A stretch of 64,000 nt of DNA from Knufia peltigerae (Eukaryota; Ascomycota; Eurotiomycetes; Chaetothyriales; Trichomeriaceae). The translations under genes and the position numbers were made by a program. The stretch spans positions 108,090 through 172,089 of the forward strand of contig JAPDRN010000062.1 in assembly GCA_030247855.1 (NCBI GenBank), in the 5' to 3' direction. Under the pieces are notes generated by a model. The model was not told the DNA's origin and ran no database searches. It saw only the letters and a program-made list of their open reading frames with translations. Numbering within the stretch: position 1 is the stretch's first letter; each line of letters opens with the position of its first letter. Of this stretch, positions 1 through 11,032 are shown piece by piece.

Positions 1-1249
1 GCTGTCATTCTGGGTGGTTTTCGCAACAGACATCCCGAGTGCCATAGTGAGTCACATTGCTAGGAGGACAAACAAACAGAAGTCATCGTCGCTAATACAT
101 GACGTAGCGCTTGCTGATATGTGTGGTCACATCTGGGGAAGAACCGGAAAAGAGCTTGTGTCCCTTCAGATCCTCATCGCTCAGGTCCTAATAACGGCAG
201 CGGGTATTGTGTCCTGCTCAACAGCGTTCAACGCCCTCTCGGAGCATGGGGCGTGCACTGTGGTCTTCGGCTTTGTGTCAGCGGTGTTGATAACCATTTT
301 CTCCTCCGTGCGTACCTTCTCGCGCCTGGGCTGGCTGACGTGGGTGGGATTCACGACCTTCTTCATCGCTGTTTTTATTTTCGTGGTCGCTGTGACGCAA
401 CAAGACCGACCTGCTGCTGCGCCGCCGACGGGAAAATTCGATCTTGGATGGGTGGCTATCGCAAACCCTGGCTTCGTTGCCGGTATCACCGCGAGCGCCA
501 ACATCTTCATCAGTGGCAGCGGCTCGCAGATGTACTTGCCTGTGATCTCGGAGATGAAGAAGCCTCGCGACTACCGCAAGGCCGCCATTGTCGCCGGTGC
601 CTTGGTGGGGGCCATGTACTTGACCTTCTCACTGGTCATATATCGCTACTGCGGTATTTGGTTGGCAACGCCCGCCTTTGGGAGTGCTGGCACCCTCTTC
701 AAAAAGATCTCATATGGCATTGCTTTGCCCGGCCTCGTCATTGGTATCGGCATCTACCAGCATGTTGCAGCTAAGCTGATCTTTGTGCGCATCCTGCGGA
801 CCTCATCCCATCTCCAGGCGAACACGGTCGTGCACTGGTCGACTTGGCTCGGAAGCAATCTTGTCTTGGGCATTCTCGGCTTCATCATAGCAGAAGCTGT
901 GCCCATCCTCAACTACTTGTTGGGCCTTGCGGGATCGTTGTGCTTTGCACCGTTCAGCTTGATATTCCCTGCCATGCTCTGGATGTACGATTTCAAGGGC
1001 TACAGGAGCGGAAGTCCTCTGCAGAAGCTGACGTATGGTGGACATATCTTGATTGTCCTTGTGGGCTTGTTCATGGTTGTTGGTGGCACGTAAGTTGATC
1101 TCCCGAGTGTTGTCTTGAAATGATCACGTACTTGTACTCACTATTGATTCCGCAGGTATGGTGTAGCTGTTTCTATCAAAGACGCCTTTGCTAGCGGGCT
1201 AATTTCAAAGGTGTTTGACTGTGCAGACAATTCGGGAACGATTTCTTGA
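1..1249 (+). CDS. Amino-acid permease, Mtr-like (AAAP family), 5' partial
   Basis: This is the 3' part of a plasma-membrane amino-acid:H+ symporter of the AAAP family (Neurospora Mtr-like neutral/aromatic amino-acid permease). Exons are <1-46, 108-1089 and 1156-1249. The first intron (47-107, GTGAGT..CTAAT..TAG) was chosen because splicing it joins GGFRNRHPECH to TLADMCGHIWG, which matches the conserved 'FRN-H--CH-IAD' stretch after an early membrane helix. The unspliced open frame from position 14 gives unrelated residues there. Later family hallmarks are LSEHGACTVVFG, the RPAAAPPTGKFDLG loop, FVAGITASANIF, LPVISEMKKPRDY and LLGLAGSLCFAP, with about eight hydrophobic segments visible. The last short exon encodes a YGVAVSIKDAF..CADNSG tail typical of the subfamily. 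The N-terminus lies outside the window, so substrate and regulation cannot be judged. Family assignment is secure; the substrate is inferred. Confidence 0.9.
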
Positions 1250-1848
1250 GGGCAAAGAAGGATTCAAGCCAACTGGGAAGATATTCAAAGATAAGCCATA
1301 TCGTAGTCACTTGAAGAGTGACCAGGTATTGCATCAGAAGACCTGCGTCTAGTCTCTTTATAGGCCAGGGAATGCATCACTCATAGAGACTTCACTCACC
1401 ACGAACTGGGAGACACATCATAGTCGTCGAGATGTCACATAATTCAGTAAAGTCCAATGATAGTGACCACGATGTCTCCTACGTGTTTTTCTCCAGTGAA
1501 GCCGGGGATGTGAAGTGACAACAAACAAGCCTCGCATTCCTGTCAAGGGTTGAAGCCGGGGACAGAGATTCTTGGCAGGTACGAGATGCTGCTTGCAGGC
1601 TGCACCACGTCAACTAAACAACTTCGCGGCCCATCTTAGACCTCGATCATTTCATAGGTGACAACCTCATTTACGTCTCACCATTTTCTTTTTGCCGTTC
1701 ATCTCGAACTGTCTTCCTCATCTCGCGCTTGCGATCAAACCCCCCACCCGCCTCTCGAAATTTCCTTCTGAGACTGCACAGCTCATCTGCAATCTTGACG
1801 CGACTTGCTCTCTCGATCTCCTGCGTATTTCCTCAATCTACACCCAGT
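1250..1848. other. Intergenic, permease / poly(A)-binding protein
   Basis: No coding potential is supported. The last 200 bases are CT-rich (many TCTCG and CATCTC runs), as expected of the promoter and 5' leader of the RRM gene starting at 1849. Nothing else is recognised. Confidence 0.5.
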
Positions 1849-2710
1849 ATGCCTGACGAATACGATGTCAAGGATGAGCATAGAGAAACTCAAGACGATG
1901 GCGGTGAAGAAGAAGAAGTAAGACATGATTCCATTGCGGCGTATGCTGTCCATGACCGCAGCTTCACACAAATAGACTTGGGCTGACCACATACTTCCAG
2001 GAAGAGATCGCGGCGATGAAGCGACGAGTTGCCGAGATGGAATCAGAAGCGGCGAAGTTGCGAGAGATGCAGAGCCAACTTGAGTCACAGTCCGAAAGCG
2101 GCCCTCGCGAAGATCGAGAAGACGTCGATGCGCGGAGCATCTTCGTAGGCAACGTCGACTACAGCGCTACACCTGAAGAGATCCAGGCACACTTTGCAAG
2201 TGGACCGGGAACGATAAACCGGGTGACGATACTGTTGGACAAATTCACCGGTCATCCTAAGGGGTGGGTTTAGAATCCAAGCACTATTCTGCACGAGGCT
2301 TGTTAAAGAGCTGGATGCTGTTCGAAAACTTTTGAATCATTTGTTGCTACCTGGCAAGAGCTGGATCGCTAATGGAACTCGCGCAGGTATGCATATGTGG
2401 AATTCTCAGAAGCGGCATTGGTGTCGCAGGCATTGGTCTTGAACGAGAGCGTCTTCCGTGGTCGCAACCTCAAGGTGAGCCGATATGAAAGCTACATCAT
2501 CATTTGCTGACTCGATGCTAGGTCGTGCCAAAACGTACAAACCTGCCTGGTATGGGTCGCGGTCGTGGGAGAGGTGGTGCTCCGCGTGGAGGCGGTCGTG
2601 GAGGCTTCGGAGGTCGCGGCGGCTTTGGTGGCGGTGGTGGCTACGGAGGTCCAAGAGGCGGTCCACGAGGTGGTTTCCGAGGTCGTGGGCGAGGCTATGC
2701 TCCTTATTGA
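1849..2710 (+). CDS. pab2: Nuclear poly(A)-binding protein, Pab2/PABPN1 type
   Basis: This is a single-RRM poly(A)-binding protein of the PABPN1/Pab2 class, which binds growing poly(A) tails in the nucleus and links polyadenylation to RNA export and exosome decay. Exons are 1849-1917, 2001-2263, 2387-2474 and 2522-2710, giving 202 residues. The order is diagnostic: an acidic N-terminus, a short coiled coil (EEIAAMKRRVAEMESEAAKL), one RRM with RNP2 SIFVGNVDY and RNP1 KGYAYVEF, and a C-terminal Gly/Arg-rich tail with many RGG/RGRG repeats ending GYAPY. The RNP1 octamer is split by an intron between G and Y, which confirms that splice. The RGG tail is a likely arginine-methylation target, as known for PABPN1. 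Family is firm; the yeast-style symbol follows S. pombe. Confidence 0.92.
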
Positions 2711-3844
2711 GGGCAGATGAAACGACACCAACCGGTTGATACCATCTTTCGTGGGCACGCGACAGCAATGGGCTTGATAGATTCGCCGCGCAGGGAGAGC
2801 GTTTGAGACAGACATGCCTCGAGACAGTTGTCTCGATGACCAGACAGGCTACGACACTCTTGGGTGACGTTACTGCTTGTTTCGATCACAGGGAAGGCTT
2901 CCGATCTTGCCATTAGGATCACAAGAATCTGATGGAACTGGGTGGCATTCAAGGCATTGAAAAAATGGGCGACACAGAACAAAATTATGGCCACTGTGCG
3001 AATCTACGACATTAATAATGTTTAGGAAGACACAGTCCCCCATTGATATGTTATCATGTTCGTGCAAAAATTTTGGGCCCGAGTGGTAACGGCCTACTGC
3101 GTAGATACCACCCTCAGATACAATCTAGGTGGTGGTTTATCGTAGGTGCGGCAGTTGTCTATACGGGAAGATACTCGTACAGTCCATATTGTCCAAGCGT
3201 AAGGGATGATGTAAGAGTCAGCGTAGGAGCCTGTCGATATTCGTACTTAGACGGTATTAGTGTAGAGACTTGTGTTGGAGAGCGGAATGGTTGGAACCAG
3301 CCGTAACAATGAGACCAAAAGCCAGTAGTCCGTAGACCCTGCCGCGTATTGCCTCGACCTTGGACAGTGGCCCTCACTAAAACACTATTGGAATTCACAT
3401 AAGCGAAATCTCTACCATGCACATCTTGTTACCTACAACTCATCCATTATCATTACCAACCTGAGGTATTATGCAATCATGACACGAGCCTGAGATGAGA
3501 TTTTCCCCAAACTGCGACGTACAACCACGAACGGCGATTGTCCTCGACTCCGTACCGTCCCTTCCGCAAACTTCTTAGCGTCTCAGACGGTCGAGCTGCG
3601 CCTCGCCCTGCGGCACCTCCATCAAACTGGCTCCTTGCGAATACGACCAGATCGTTTGTCAGAGAACTCTTGTTGTCGTTGGATTGTCTCGAGACTGAGC
3701 ACAACAAGACCGTTTTTTTGTTGGGAGGTCGATATCCTCATCCAACTGATCGCCTATCGTCGCTCGCTGTAAATCACTTTACCCCGCCGCTGAGCTGCAG
3801 CACTCGACATATTCGGGCCACCTGCTGGTGGTCAACACACCACG
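2711..3844. other. Intergenic, pab2 / rsp5
   Basis: 1.1 kb without a supported gene. The half nearest rsp5 (about 3480-3840) is CT-rich and probably promoter plus 5' leader. An open frame at 3538-3852 overlaps the rsp5 start codon in another frame and, if transcribed, would act as an upstream reading frame, but nothing shows it is translated. Confidence 0.5.
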
Positions 3845-6683
3845 ATGCCTGAAGCAAATCTGCCTGCGTGAGTATTTTCGTCAAATATCAGATGTGATTG
3901 AATGAGCTGACCATCTTGTGAACAGAGAGCCCAATCTTCGAGTCACGAGTATGCCACGTCCTTTCATCCGCGAATTGTGCCAGACTAACACCACGCTCTA
4001 GTCATTGCGGCTGACGGACTGTACAAAAGAGATGTCTTCAGTGAGTTTGGCAGACAACGAAACATGCTACAGGAATACTGAACGAATCTTTAGGATTCCC
4101 CGATCCATTCGCGGTCGCGACCATCTCTGGAGAGCAAACTAGGACCACCTCGGTCATTAGAAAGACATTGAATCCCTACTGGAACGAGTCTTTTGACATG
4201 TTCGTCACGAATACTCTGTGCAGCATGACGTTCAAAGACTGACTATGTTGCAGGAAAGTTACAGAAGACAGCATCCTTGCCATACAAATATTCGACCAGA
4301 AGAAATTTAAGAAGAAGGATCAAGGGTTTCTCGGCGTCATCAACATCCGCATCGGCGATGTCATTGAACTTGATATGGGCGGAGATGGTTTGTTCATCTA
4401 GTACTCCTATTGTTGGATCGTATACTAACATCACCAGAAATGCTGACTCGGGATCTTAAGAAGTCTACTGACAATCTCGTCGTCCATGGCAAGTTGATCA
4501 TAAATTTGTCCACAAATCTGAGCGCGCCAGCCCCCAATCCCCAAGCCAATCGGCCAACACCGAGCAGTGCCTCAAGCATCAACGGTTCAGCGTCGCTTGG
4601 CAGCAGCACAAACGTGAACCAAACTCTGCCCGTGCGGTCAAGGAGCCCTGCACCGTCGCGAACTGCGACTTCAGGGTCGGCAGAAGCGAGAGCTTCAGCT
4701 ACCGCCCTGAATGGAGCTGGACCACAAGCCTCAACCAATGGATCTGGACGGGCGGGAGGTTTCAGTTCATTCGAAGACAGCCAAGGACGCTTACCAGCCG
4801 GCTGGGAGCGTCGGGAGGACAATCTGGGCCGAACTTATTACGTGGATCATAACACCAGAACCACCACTTGGACTAGACCATCAAATCACATGAGTGAGAC
4901 CGAAGTTCGCAATCGTATCGACGCCAACATGCAAGTTGAACGACAACGACACCAAAATCGCATGCTTCCAGAGGATCGCACCGGCGCCAATTCGCCAAAT
5001 CTGCAGGAGTCCCGCACTGGTTCTCCCTCCCAAAATTCTGTGGCAATGATGGCCACCGGTGCGACAACTGCTGGCACCGGAGAGCTTCCCGCTGGGTGGG
5101 AAATGCGACATACTCCAGAAGGTCGTGCTTATTTCGTCGACCACAACACGAGAACCACGACCTGGGTTGATCCCCGGCGACAACAGTATATTCGCATGTA
5201 TGGCAACAACCCTGCTGGCAACAACACCACCATTCAACAACAGCCAGTATCGCAATTGGGTCCCTTACCTAGTGGCTGGGAAATGCGACTGACCAACACT
5301 GCCCGGGTATATTTCGTGGATCATAACACCAAGACAACAACTTGGGATGACCCACGCTTGCCATCCTCTCTGGACCAGGGCGTACCGCAGTACAAGCGAG
5401 ACTTCAGAAGGAAACTTATCTATTTCCGCTCGCAACCTGCATTACGAATCTTGTCTGGCCAATGCCATATCAAAGTCCGGCGTGGCAATATTTTTGAGGA
5501 CTCGTATGCTGAAATCATGAGACAAAGCGCTACCGACTTGAAGAAGCGCTTGATGATCAAGTTCGACGGCGAAGACGGTCTAGACTATGGTGGTCTTTCA
5601 CGGTAAGGATACTCACCCACATTTCAAGATCTTTACTAACAAAAACCTAGCGAATTCTTCTTCTTGCTTTCACACGAGATGTTCAACCCATTTTACTGTC
5701 TATTCGAATATTCCGCCCATGACAACTATACCCTTCAAATCAACCCACATTCTGGCATCAACCCCGAGCACCTGAATTACTTCAAGTTCATTGGCCGTGT
5801 AGTTGGTCTTGCCATCTTCCACCGGCGATTCTTGGACTCCTTCTTTATCGGCGCTTTCTACAAAATGATGCTGAGAAAGAAAGTCCAAATTCAGGACATG
5901 GAAGGTGTGGACGAAGAGTACCACAAAAACTTGACGTGGACCCTGGAGAACGATATCACCGACATCCTTGACCAAACCTTCTCAATTGAAGACGAACAGT
6001 TTGGAGAGACTAAGACCATTGACCTGAAACCCGGCGGTCGAGACATTCCTGTTACCAATGAAAACAAGAGAGAATACGTGGAGTAAGTCTCCCTTTTTCG
6101 TGCTGAACGTTATAACAAATCCTAACTTTTCATAGGCTTGTGACTGAATGGAAAATCGTGAAGCGAGTCGAGGAACAGTTCAATGCCTTCATCACTGGTT
6201 TCAACGAATTGATTCCTGCTGATCTTGTCAACGTGTTTGACGAGCGTGAACTCGAGCTTCTCATTGGCGGTATTGCTGATATCGACGTAGACGACTGGAA
6301 GAAACACACCGATTACCGTGGCTACCAGGAGCAAGACGAAGTCATTCAGAACTTCTGGAAAGTGGTTCGAACGTGGGATGCAGAACAGAAGAGTCGTCTC
6401 TTGCAATTTGCAACTGGAACAAGCAGAATCCCTGTCAATGGTTTCAAAGATCTCCAGGGTAGTGATGGTCCAAGACGATTTACCATCGAAAAGGCAGGTG
6501 AGATCAACGCTCTGCCAAAGAGTCATACCTGGTACGTATCTTCCATCCTCGATCTTTGACGGTTTATTAACATTATAATGTAGCTTCAACCGTCTGGATC
6601 TGCCTTCTTACAAGACTTATGACGTTCTCAACTCGAAACTCTCTACAGCCGTCGAAGAGACTCTGGGCTTCGGCCAGGAGTAG
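3845..6683 (+). CDS. rsp5: HECT-type ubiquitin ligase Rsp5 (NEDD4 family)
   Basis: This is the E3 ubiquitin ligase of the NEDD4 family that ubiquitylates plasma-membrane permeases (through arrestin-like adaptors) and other proteins for endocytosis and sorting. Nine exons: 3845-3867, 3926-3948, 4002-4040, 4094-4199, 4254-4387, 4438-5602, 5651-6082, 6137-6531 (first base 6136 or 6137; 6136 keeps the frame) and 6584-6683, giving 805 residues. Domains in order are an N-terminal C2 domain (ADGLYKRDVF..FPDPFAV..NPYWNESF), a Ser/Pro-rich linker, three WW domains (LPAGWERREDNLGRTYYVDH, LPAGWEMRHTPEGRAYFVDH and LPSGWEMRLTNTARVYFVDH, each followed by an N-T-[RK]-T-T-T-W run), and a full HECT domain. 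The catalytic cysteine is in THTCFNRLDLP-like context (HTCFNRLDLP) and its TGC codon is split TG|C by the last intron. Length and order match fungal Rsp5/HulA. It is very likely essential. Confidence 0.96.
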
Positions 6684-7473
6684 GACCAACCAATTGATGT
6701 CTTGTACAGATCTACCATGTTACGACAGGTGGCGATTTCGCTTCAGCACCCAGAGTCATGGTTGTATTGGCGGTGATGTGGCGATATACACAAACAGACC
6801 GAGGCTGCAGTATCAACATCATGATGAGAGTTAAGCAAGCAAAGAACCCGTAATTGCCGTCCATACGTATGATGAAGATTGCTCTCCAACCAAGGCCGAT
6901 CGACTATGCAGAAGTTCTTCTCAGAGTCTGGGTCTTTATTTTTGCTGGTGAGATGGACAGTCATGTAGTTGTGGAGAGCGAAACTAGGTTTGTCATTGCA
7001 CATAATGACGGTGGGATGGAGTTTTGCTGGATTGTATTGGCGACGGCGACAATTCACACAGGAAGAGTCAACAATCGGGTTTGGTACAACAATTGAGAAA
7101 GCTCTGACACATGTGTCTTTTCTTTTTGTCACGCAAAGAGACTTATAAAACTTTTGGTCACTGCACAAACTTGGAGGCGTCGATAGTGAGTGTACAGGGA
7201 GGGCGTCCTGTCTGCAGAAACCAAGAATTACAATTTTCACCTTTTTTGTTTCCTCAAAAAATTCGAAGAGTATTCTTTGTTAGACAGGCTATCATTGATG
7301 CATAAGTTCTCTAATTTGCTTTTGATGCCATGTGCGTGATGGTACTCGTACCCAGGCACATGGGAATCTTGAACGCTGTCATGATTCGAGGGGTGACTCT
7401 GACAGATAGAAAAATAACGCAGTCTCTCAAGTGCAAGCACTTTTCATATGACCCGGTGTCCCTAACATTATTA
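6684..7473. other. Intergenic, rsp5 / F-box-like gene (convergent 3' ends)
   Basis: Both neighbours end here, so this should hold two 3' UTRs and terminators. Open frames in it (for example 6743-7240 on the minus strand) show no domain or biased composition. Nothing else is seen. Confidence 0.5.
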
Positions 7474-9450
7474 TCATGGCCATATCCACCCGTTTGGAGA
7501 ATACGGCGGGGGGTTCTCATCATTGTCACCAGCTTCACCGACGTTGGTGATGGTTCCGGCCGAGTCTGTGGGACCAGAGGCCAAGTCATCATCACCGTCG
7601 TTTGGGACCTGGGGGGCCCACGTGTCGGACGTTGATACCGAGGGTGTCCCGTCGGCTGGCGACTGGGGTGTCTGCTGTGACTGTCGTCTTCCTGGTCTAG
7701 CTGATGGTGCCGCCGGTGCCGGAACATTCTGTACGTTGGAGCTTTCTCCCGCCTGCAAGAGAGACTGCCGGTCTTGTTGGATCTTTCTCTTCAACGCGGA
7801 CCACGTGGAAGCTCGCCTACGAGAGGAAGGAGGAGGAGGAGGAGGAGGAGGAGGGTCTGGTAGACGGGTCGTAACACAATCCTCGACGACCGAAGTGGTG
7901 GTGGATCTGGTGTTTGTGCGGACGAGACGATGTTCGTTCGAGCCAGACCGGTAGGTGAATGCTGAGGTGGTGGAGTCGAGGTCACTCTCGAGAGTCGGTA
8001 TCCTTTCGAGGCCCGTGTCATCAGGACCCAAACCCGACAAAGGGCTACCGCCGCCTCCGCCGTCGACAAGACTCTCATCTTCCCGATCGAGAGACGAGCC
8101 TCTTCGATACCGCTCGAAGTGGCCTTGGGAGTACCACAGATGCAGCACCTTTCTGTATTCTTTCAGGCTTGCGTCGAAGTCGTGGTCTTCGTGCATCACG
8201 TTGCGTGTCTCGGCGTAACTCAGCTTCTGGACCAGGAGGAGCTCGAGGATGTGTGCCTTCAGGGTACACCACTCTTTGACCCGGTCTTCGGACATGGAGG
8301 GGACCATGGCCGTGAAGGAAAAGGTGTCGTCCGACTTTTCGGTGTTGGTGAGGGCGAAGCGCAGCCCGCCGTTGTCTGTCTGGTTGAGCACGGAGAGCTG
8401 TGATGGTTTGGGGAGTTGTTGGCACCGAAGTCGAATTTTGAGGAGGAACTCTTTGTTGTACCTCCAGTAGCCCCGTTTGGAGTCGTAGACGCTGTCACCA
8501 CTGGGAGCGGCCGTTTCGCTGAGATACGCCCGGTAGTTGACAGTGTCCAGATGCCTGACGAACTGAGGAAGGTCGGCGTCTGGATCGTCCTTGACGGCTT
8601 CGTCGCCTCGCAGTTCTCGACGAGACATCCGCAGCAATTTCTGCCGCCTGCGATTGTACTCTTCGAGGTCGGCCTGGCGGGATGCGGCGTTCCTCGCCCG
8701 TGCCTCGATCATCTTCTGGTTCCAGTGGTGCCGGGTAGTTCCTCCAATCTGTCTGGGTAGGGCTTTGTCGCACCAGAGACAAATTCTCCTTCGCTCCTTG
8801 TCAGCGTCGAGCTTGCCGCCACATTGCAGACCATGGCAATCCGTGTCCCCGGAGGAAATGGCTTCCCAGTTTTGCAGGTCCTTACAATTGAGGCATAACC
8901 AGCCGTCGTCCTTTAGCGTGCAGGTGCAGTAGTCTTTGGTGCTGCCGTCAGGATCGTGCCACTGGGTGTGCTTGGCAACAGGCACAGAAGCATCCAATTC
9001 AAAGCGATGGCTTCGACTGATGTTCCCAGACTCCCAACAACCCTTGCATAGGTAACGGATCCGGTTCTGAAACGTGTTCTCGTGGCCTCTGGCGAAAGAT
9101 GACCGAACGATGCAAGCCGCACAGATGGGTTTCGAGCAATACCGACAAGGCCTTGGGTTCGAACCTTTTGTATGAGCAGGAGACGAACATTCAAACGGGG
9201 CTCGAGTCTTGAGACTCTGCCAGTATTTCGTTGCGTGCTGACCGACCCTGAGCTCTTTCCGGACGGCCACGGGTTGCCCCAGATTATGGGTATTTTCAGG
9301 TCTCGCGAAGCCGTGGAGGACCGCACGGAGCGTGGCATTGACCCTTGAAAGAGCAATCAGGTCCCCAACAGGAAGCGTCTCGCTCAAGCTGCTGGCAACG
9401 GGCCACAATGCCAGAAGTGACTCCAGGCCTGGGGAGGACGTGTCCTGCAT
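7474..9450 (-). CDS. F-box-like, cysteine-cluster protein of unknown function
   Basis: A single-exon protein of about 658 residues if it starts at 9450 (MQDTSSPGL). The frame is open up to 9501, adding 17 residues. The first 50 residues resemble a degenerate F-box (ALWPVASSLSETLPVGDLIA then LSRVNATLRAVLHGFARP), the module that hooks substrates to SCF ubiquitin ligases. Downstream are several Cys pairs able to bind zinc: CRYCSKPICAAC, YLCKGCW, CTCTLKDDGWLCLNC, CHGLQC and ICLWC. The C-terminal 200 residues are low-complexity Ser/Pro/Asp, with a run of nine prolines and an end PPPYSPNGWIWP. Fungi hold many lineage-specific F-box-like proteins of this layout. A role as a substrate receptor is inferred from the N-terminus alone; no substrate can be named. 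Confidence 0.75.
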   Translation of the reverse strand: MQDTSSPGLESLLALWPVASSLSETLPVGDLIALSRVNATLRAVLHGFARPENTHNLGQPVAVRKELRVGQHATKYWQSLKTRAPFECSSPAHTKGSNPRPCRYCSKPICAACIVRSSFARGHENTFQNRIRYLCKGCWESGNISRSHRFELDASVPVAKHTQWHDPDGSTKDYCTCTLKDDGWLCLNCKDLQNWEAISSGDTDCHGLQCGGKLDADKERRRICLWCDKALPRQIGGTTRHHWNQKMIEARARNAASRQADLEEYNRRRQKLLRMSRRELRGDEAVKDDPDADLPQFVRHLDTVNYRAYLSETAAPSGDSVYDSKRGYWRYNKEFLLKIRLRCQQLPKPSQLSVLNQTDNGGLRFALTNTEKSDDTFSFTAMVPSMSEDRVKEWCTLKAHILELLLVQKLSYAETRNVMHEDHDFDASLKEYRKVLHLWYSQGHFERYRRGSSLDREDESLVDGGGGGSPLSGLGPDDTGLERIPTLESDLDSTTSAFTYRSGSNEHRLVRTNTRSTTTSVVEDCVTTRLPDPPPPPPPPPSSRRRASTWSALKRKIQQDRQSLLQAGESSNVQNVPAPAAPSARPGRRQSQQTPQSPADGTPSVSTSDTWAPQVPNDGDDDLASGPTDSAGTITNVGEAGDNDENPPPYSPNGWIWP

Positions 9451-10069
9451 TGTTGCGCAAGTCGTACCTGGCGAACGACCTCGACTGGCGGGATGGCACA
9501 AAGATATGAAAGGGGCATTATGCTACTCTGGTTTTCTGTTAGTCATGATCGGCACATGAGATCCAGGTCACTGTTCCCCATGGGGCAAAGAAACCAGCCA
9601 GGTGGTGAAGGTGGCGCAGGGTGGACTATAAACGTCCGTACGTGCCCGTGTTGGCCCGAAAAGATGACATCTCGATTGCGACGTTGACTATTCGTTATGC
9701 GGGAGTGTTTTAGGGCGTACGGGGGTACAAGGCCCAGGTGTCCGTACCTAGAAGTACGAGTACGAGGCCTGGGTGGGCCCGTGGCGAGGCTGAAAAAGCG
9801 GCGTGAAGTCGCCCTCCATCGGGATACGCTTTTTTGTCCCTCTCGTATGCGGAGAATGTTCATTTTTATGGCAGCTTCACCAGTCAAGTGTGCCTCTTCT
9901 CTTGAGACGTGACAGAACTTGAATGAGTTGATTGTACAGATGAGTCGTTGAATTACGATCCTTTGAGTACAGCAGTCGCCATTGACGCGTCGAGCTTGTG
10001 CTCTCCCCCTTGCCCAACAAGCAAATCCTTCTACCTGCGGTCTCTCACCACCACTGCCAGCCTTGTGCC
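9451..10069. other. Intergenic, divergent promoters of F-box-like gene and LSM8
   Basis: A shared upstream region of about 620 bp. It contains a loose GC-rich inverted repeat (GGCCCAGG near 9731 against CCTGGGTGGGCC near 9769). A CT-rich stretch (9998-10060) precedes the LSM8 start and is probably its leader. Confidence 0.45.
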
Positions 10070-10429
10070 ATGTCTCTTCAAACCTACATTGACAGTGAGT
10101 TGACACTAGAGACCCTTGATTCACTGCGTCAAAATAACTCTGACAATAAATCTGCAGAGAAAGTTCTTGTCATCACTGTGGATGGGCGCACGCTCGTCGG
10201 TATTTTACTGTCCTGCGACCAGGTCACAAATATTGTTTTGAACGATACTGTGGAACGCATCATTCGCCCAGCAGACGATCCGGAGCCGAGTTCTCAGGTC
10301 AGCCATGGCCTCTACCTAGTAAGAGGGGACAACATCACTATCGTGGGTCTAGTAGACGAGGAGTTGGACAACAGTATAGACTGGGAAAAAGTGAGAGGGG
10401 AAGTTATTGGCACGACAAAACATGTGTGA
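10070..10429 (+). CDS. lsm8: LSM8, U6 snRNA-associated Sm-like protein
   Basis: LSM8 is the subunit that makes the nuclear Lsm2-8 ring, which binds the 3' end of U6 snRNA for splicing. Two exons, 10070-10094 and 10158-10429, give 98 residues starting MSLQTYIDKKVLVITVDGRT. This matches the family start, and the Sm1 motif VDGRTLVGILLSCDQVTNIV is followed by Sm2 LYLVRGDNITIVGLVDEE. The intron (10095-10157, GTGAGT..CAG) is 63 bp, a multiple of three, and contains no stop, so an unspliced reading frame stays open and inserts 21 residues (ELTLETLDSL..) between the N-terminal helix and the Sm1 motif. The upstream in-frame ATG at 9998 would add 24 residues foreign to the family, so 10070 was chosen. 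Length is as usual for LSM8. Confidence 0.93.
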   Translation: MSLQTYIDSELTLETLDSLRQNNSDNKSAEKVLVITVDGRTLVGILLSCDQVTNIVLNDTVERIIRPADDPEPSSQVSHGLYLVRGDNITIVGLVDEELDNSIDWEKVRGEVIGTTKHV

Positions 10430-11032
10430 CCTGGTGGGAAATACCTTTGGACTGGAAGATGTGTCCATTTCGGGCTACCTATGGCCCTCGTCAAAGTTTG
10501 TCTCACCGAGGACGAAGAATCTGATACCTAAAGGCATACGTGGAAGAGATTTCGTCGCAAGGTGGTTGGCTGTGTGATCAACCCTCACGCTCGGAAAGGA
10601 AGCCAAATAGTCTACATGCGCACGACATACCCGCTTGGACTAGGTGATCCATGCTGACGAGGTGCTGGCCAAAGCTTACGATCATTGGATACCTGCCCTC
10701 GTCGTTGCAGAGAGTCCGCCCAAGGCGAGAACTATCCAGCAATCGTCTTGAAAGGAGGGATAAGACCTTACTGCGAAACAACAAGGACAAGAATCAAGTC
10801 CAGATTTCGATATGATGGTCAAGATTTGACACTGAGTGACCTCAATCAAGTGGATTGTATCTATGCTCCCATCCCTACGGTCGGATGCCATCCTCGACAA
10901 ATCAAACATTCAATGTTCCTCATTCTCGGCTTCCTCTTCGATCACATGAATCTGCCGTGTTGCAGCATCCTCGAGTTGTTTCCTTGTGTCAGATTTTTCG
11001 AATAGCGCTCATCAATAGTCCAAATTCAGACA
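10430..11032. other. Intergenic, lsm8 / MFS permease (convergent 3' ends)
   Basis: Both flanking genes end here. Short open frames (for example 10685-11005) show no recognisable protein. Nothing else is seen. Confidence 0.5.

Noticed and set aside
3538..3852. Possible overlapping upstream reading frame of rsp5
   Set aside because: Open frame exists and overlaps the start codon, but there is no evidence the transcript begins that far upstream.
9720..9785. GC-rich imperfect hairpin between F-box-like gene and LSM8
   Set aside because: Arms match only partly (GGCCCAGG against CCTGGGTGGGCC), too weak to call a terminator or regulatory element.
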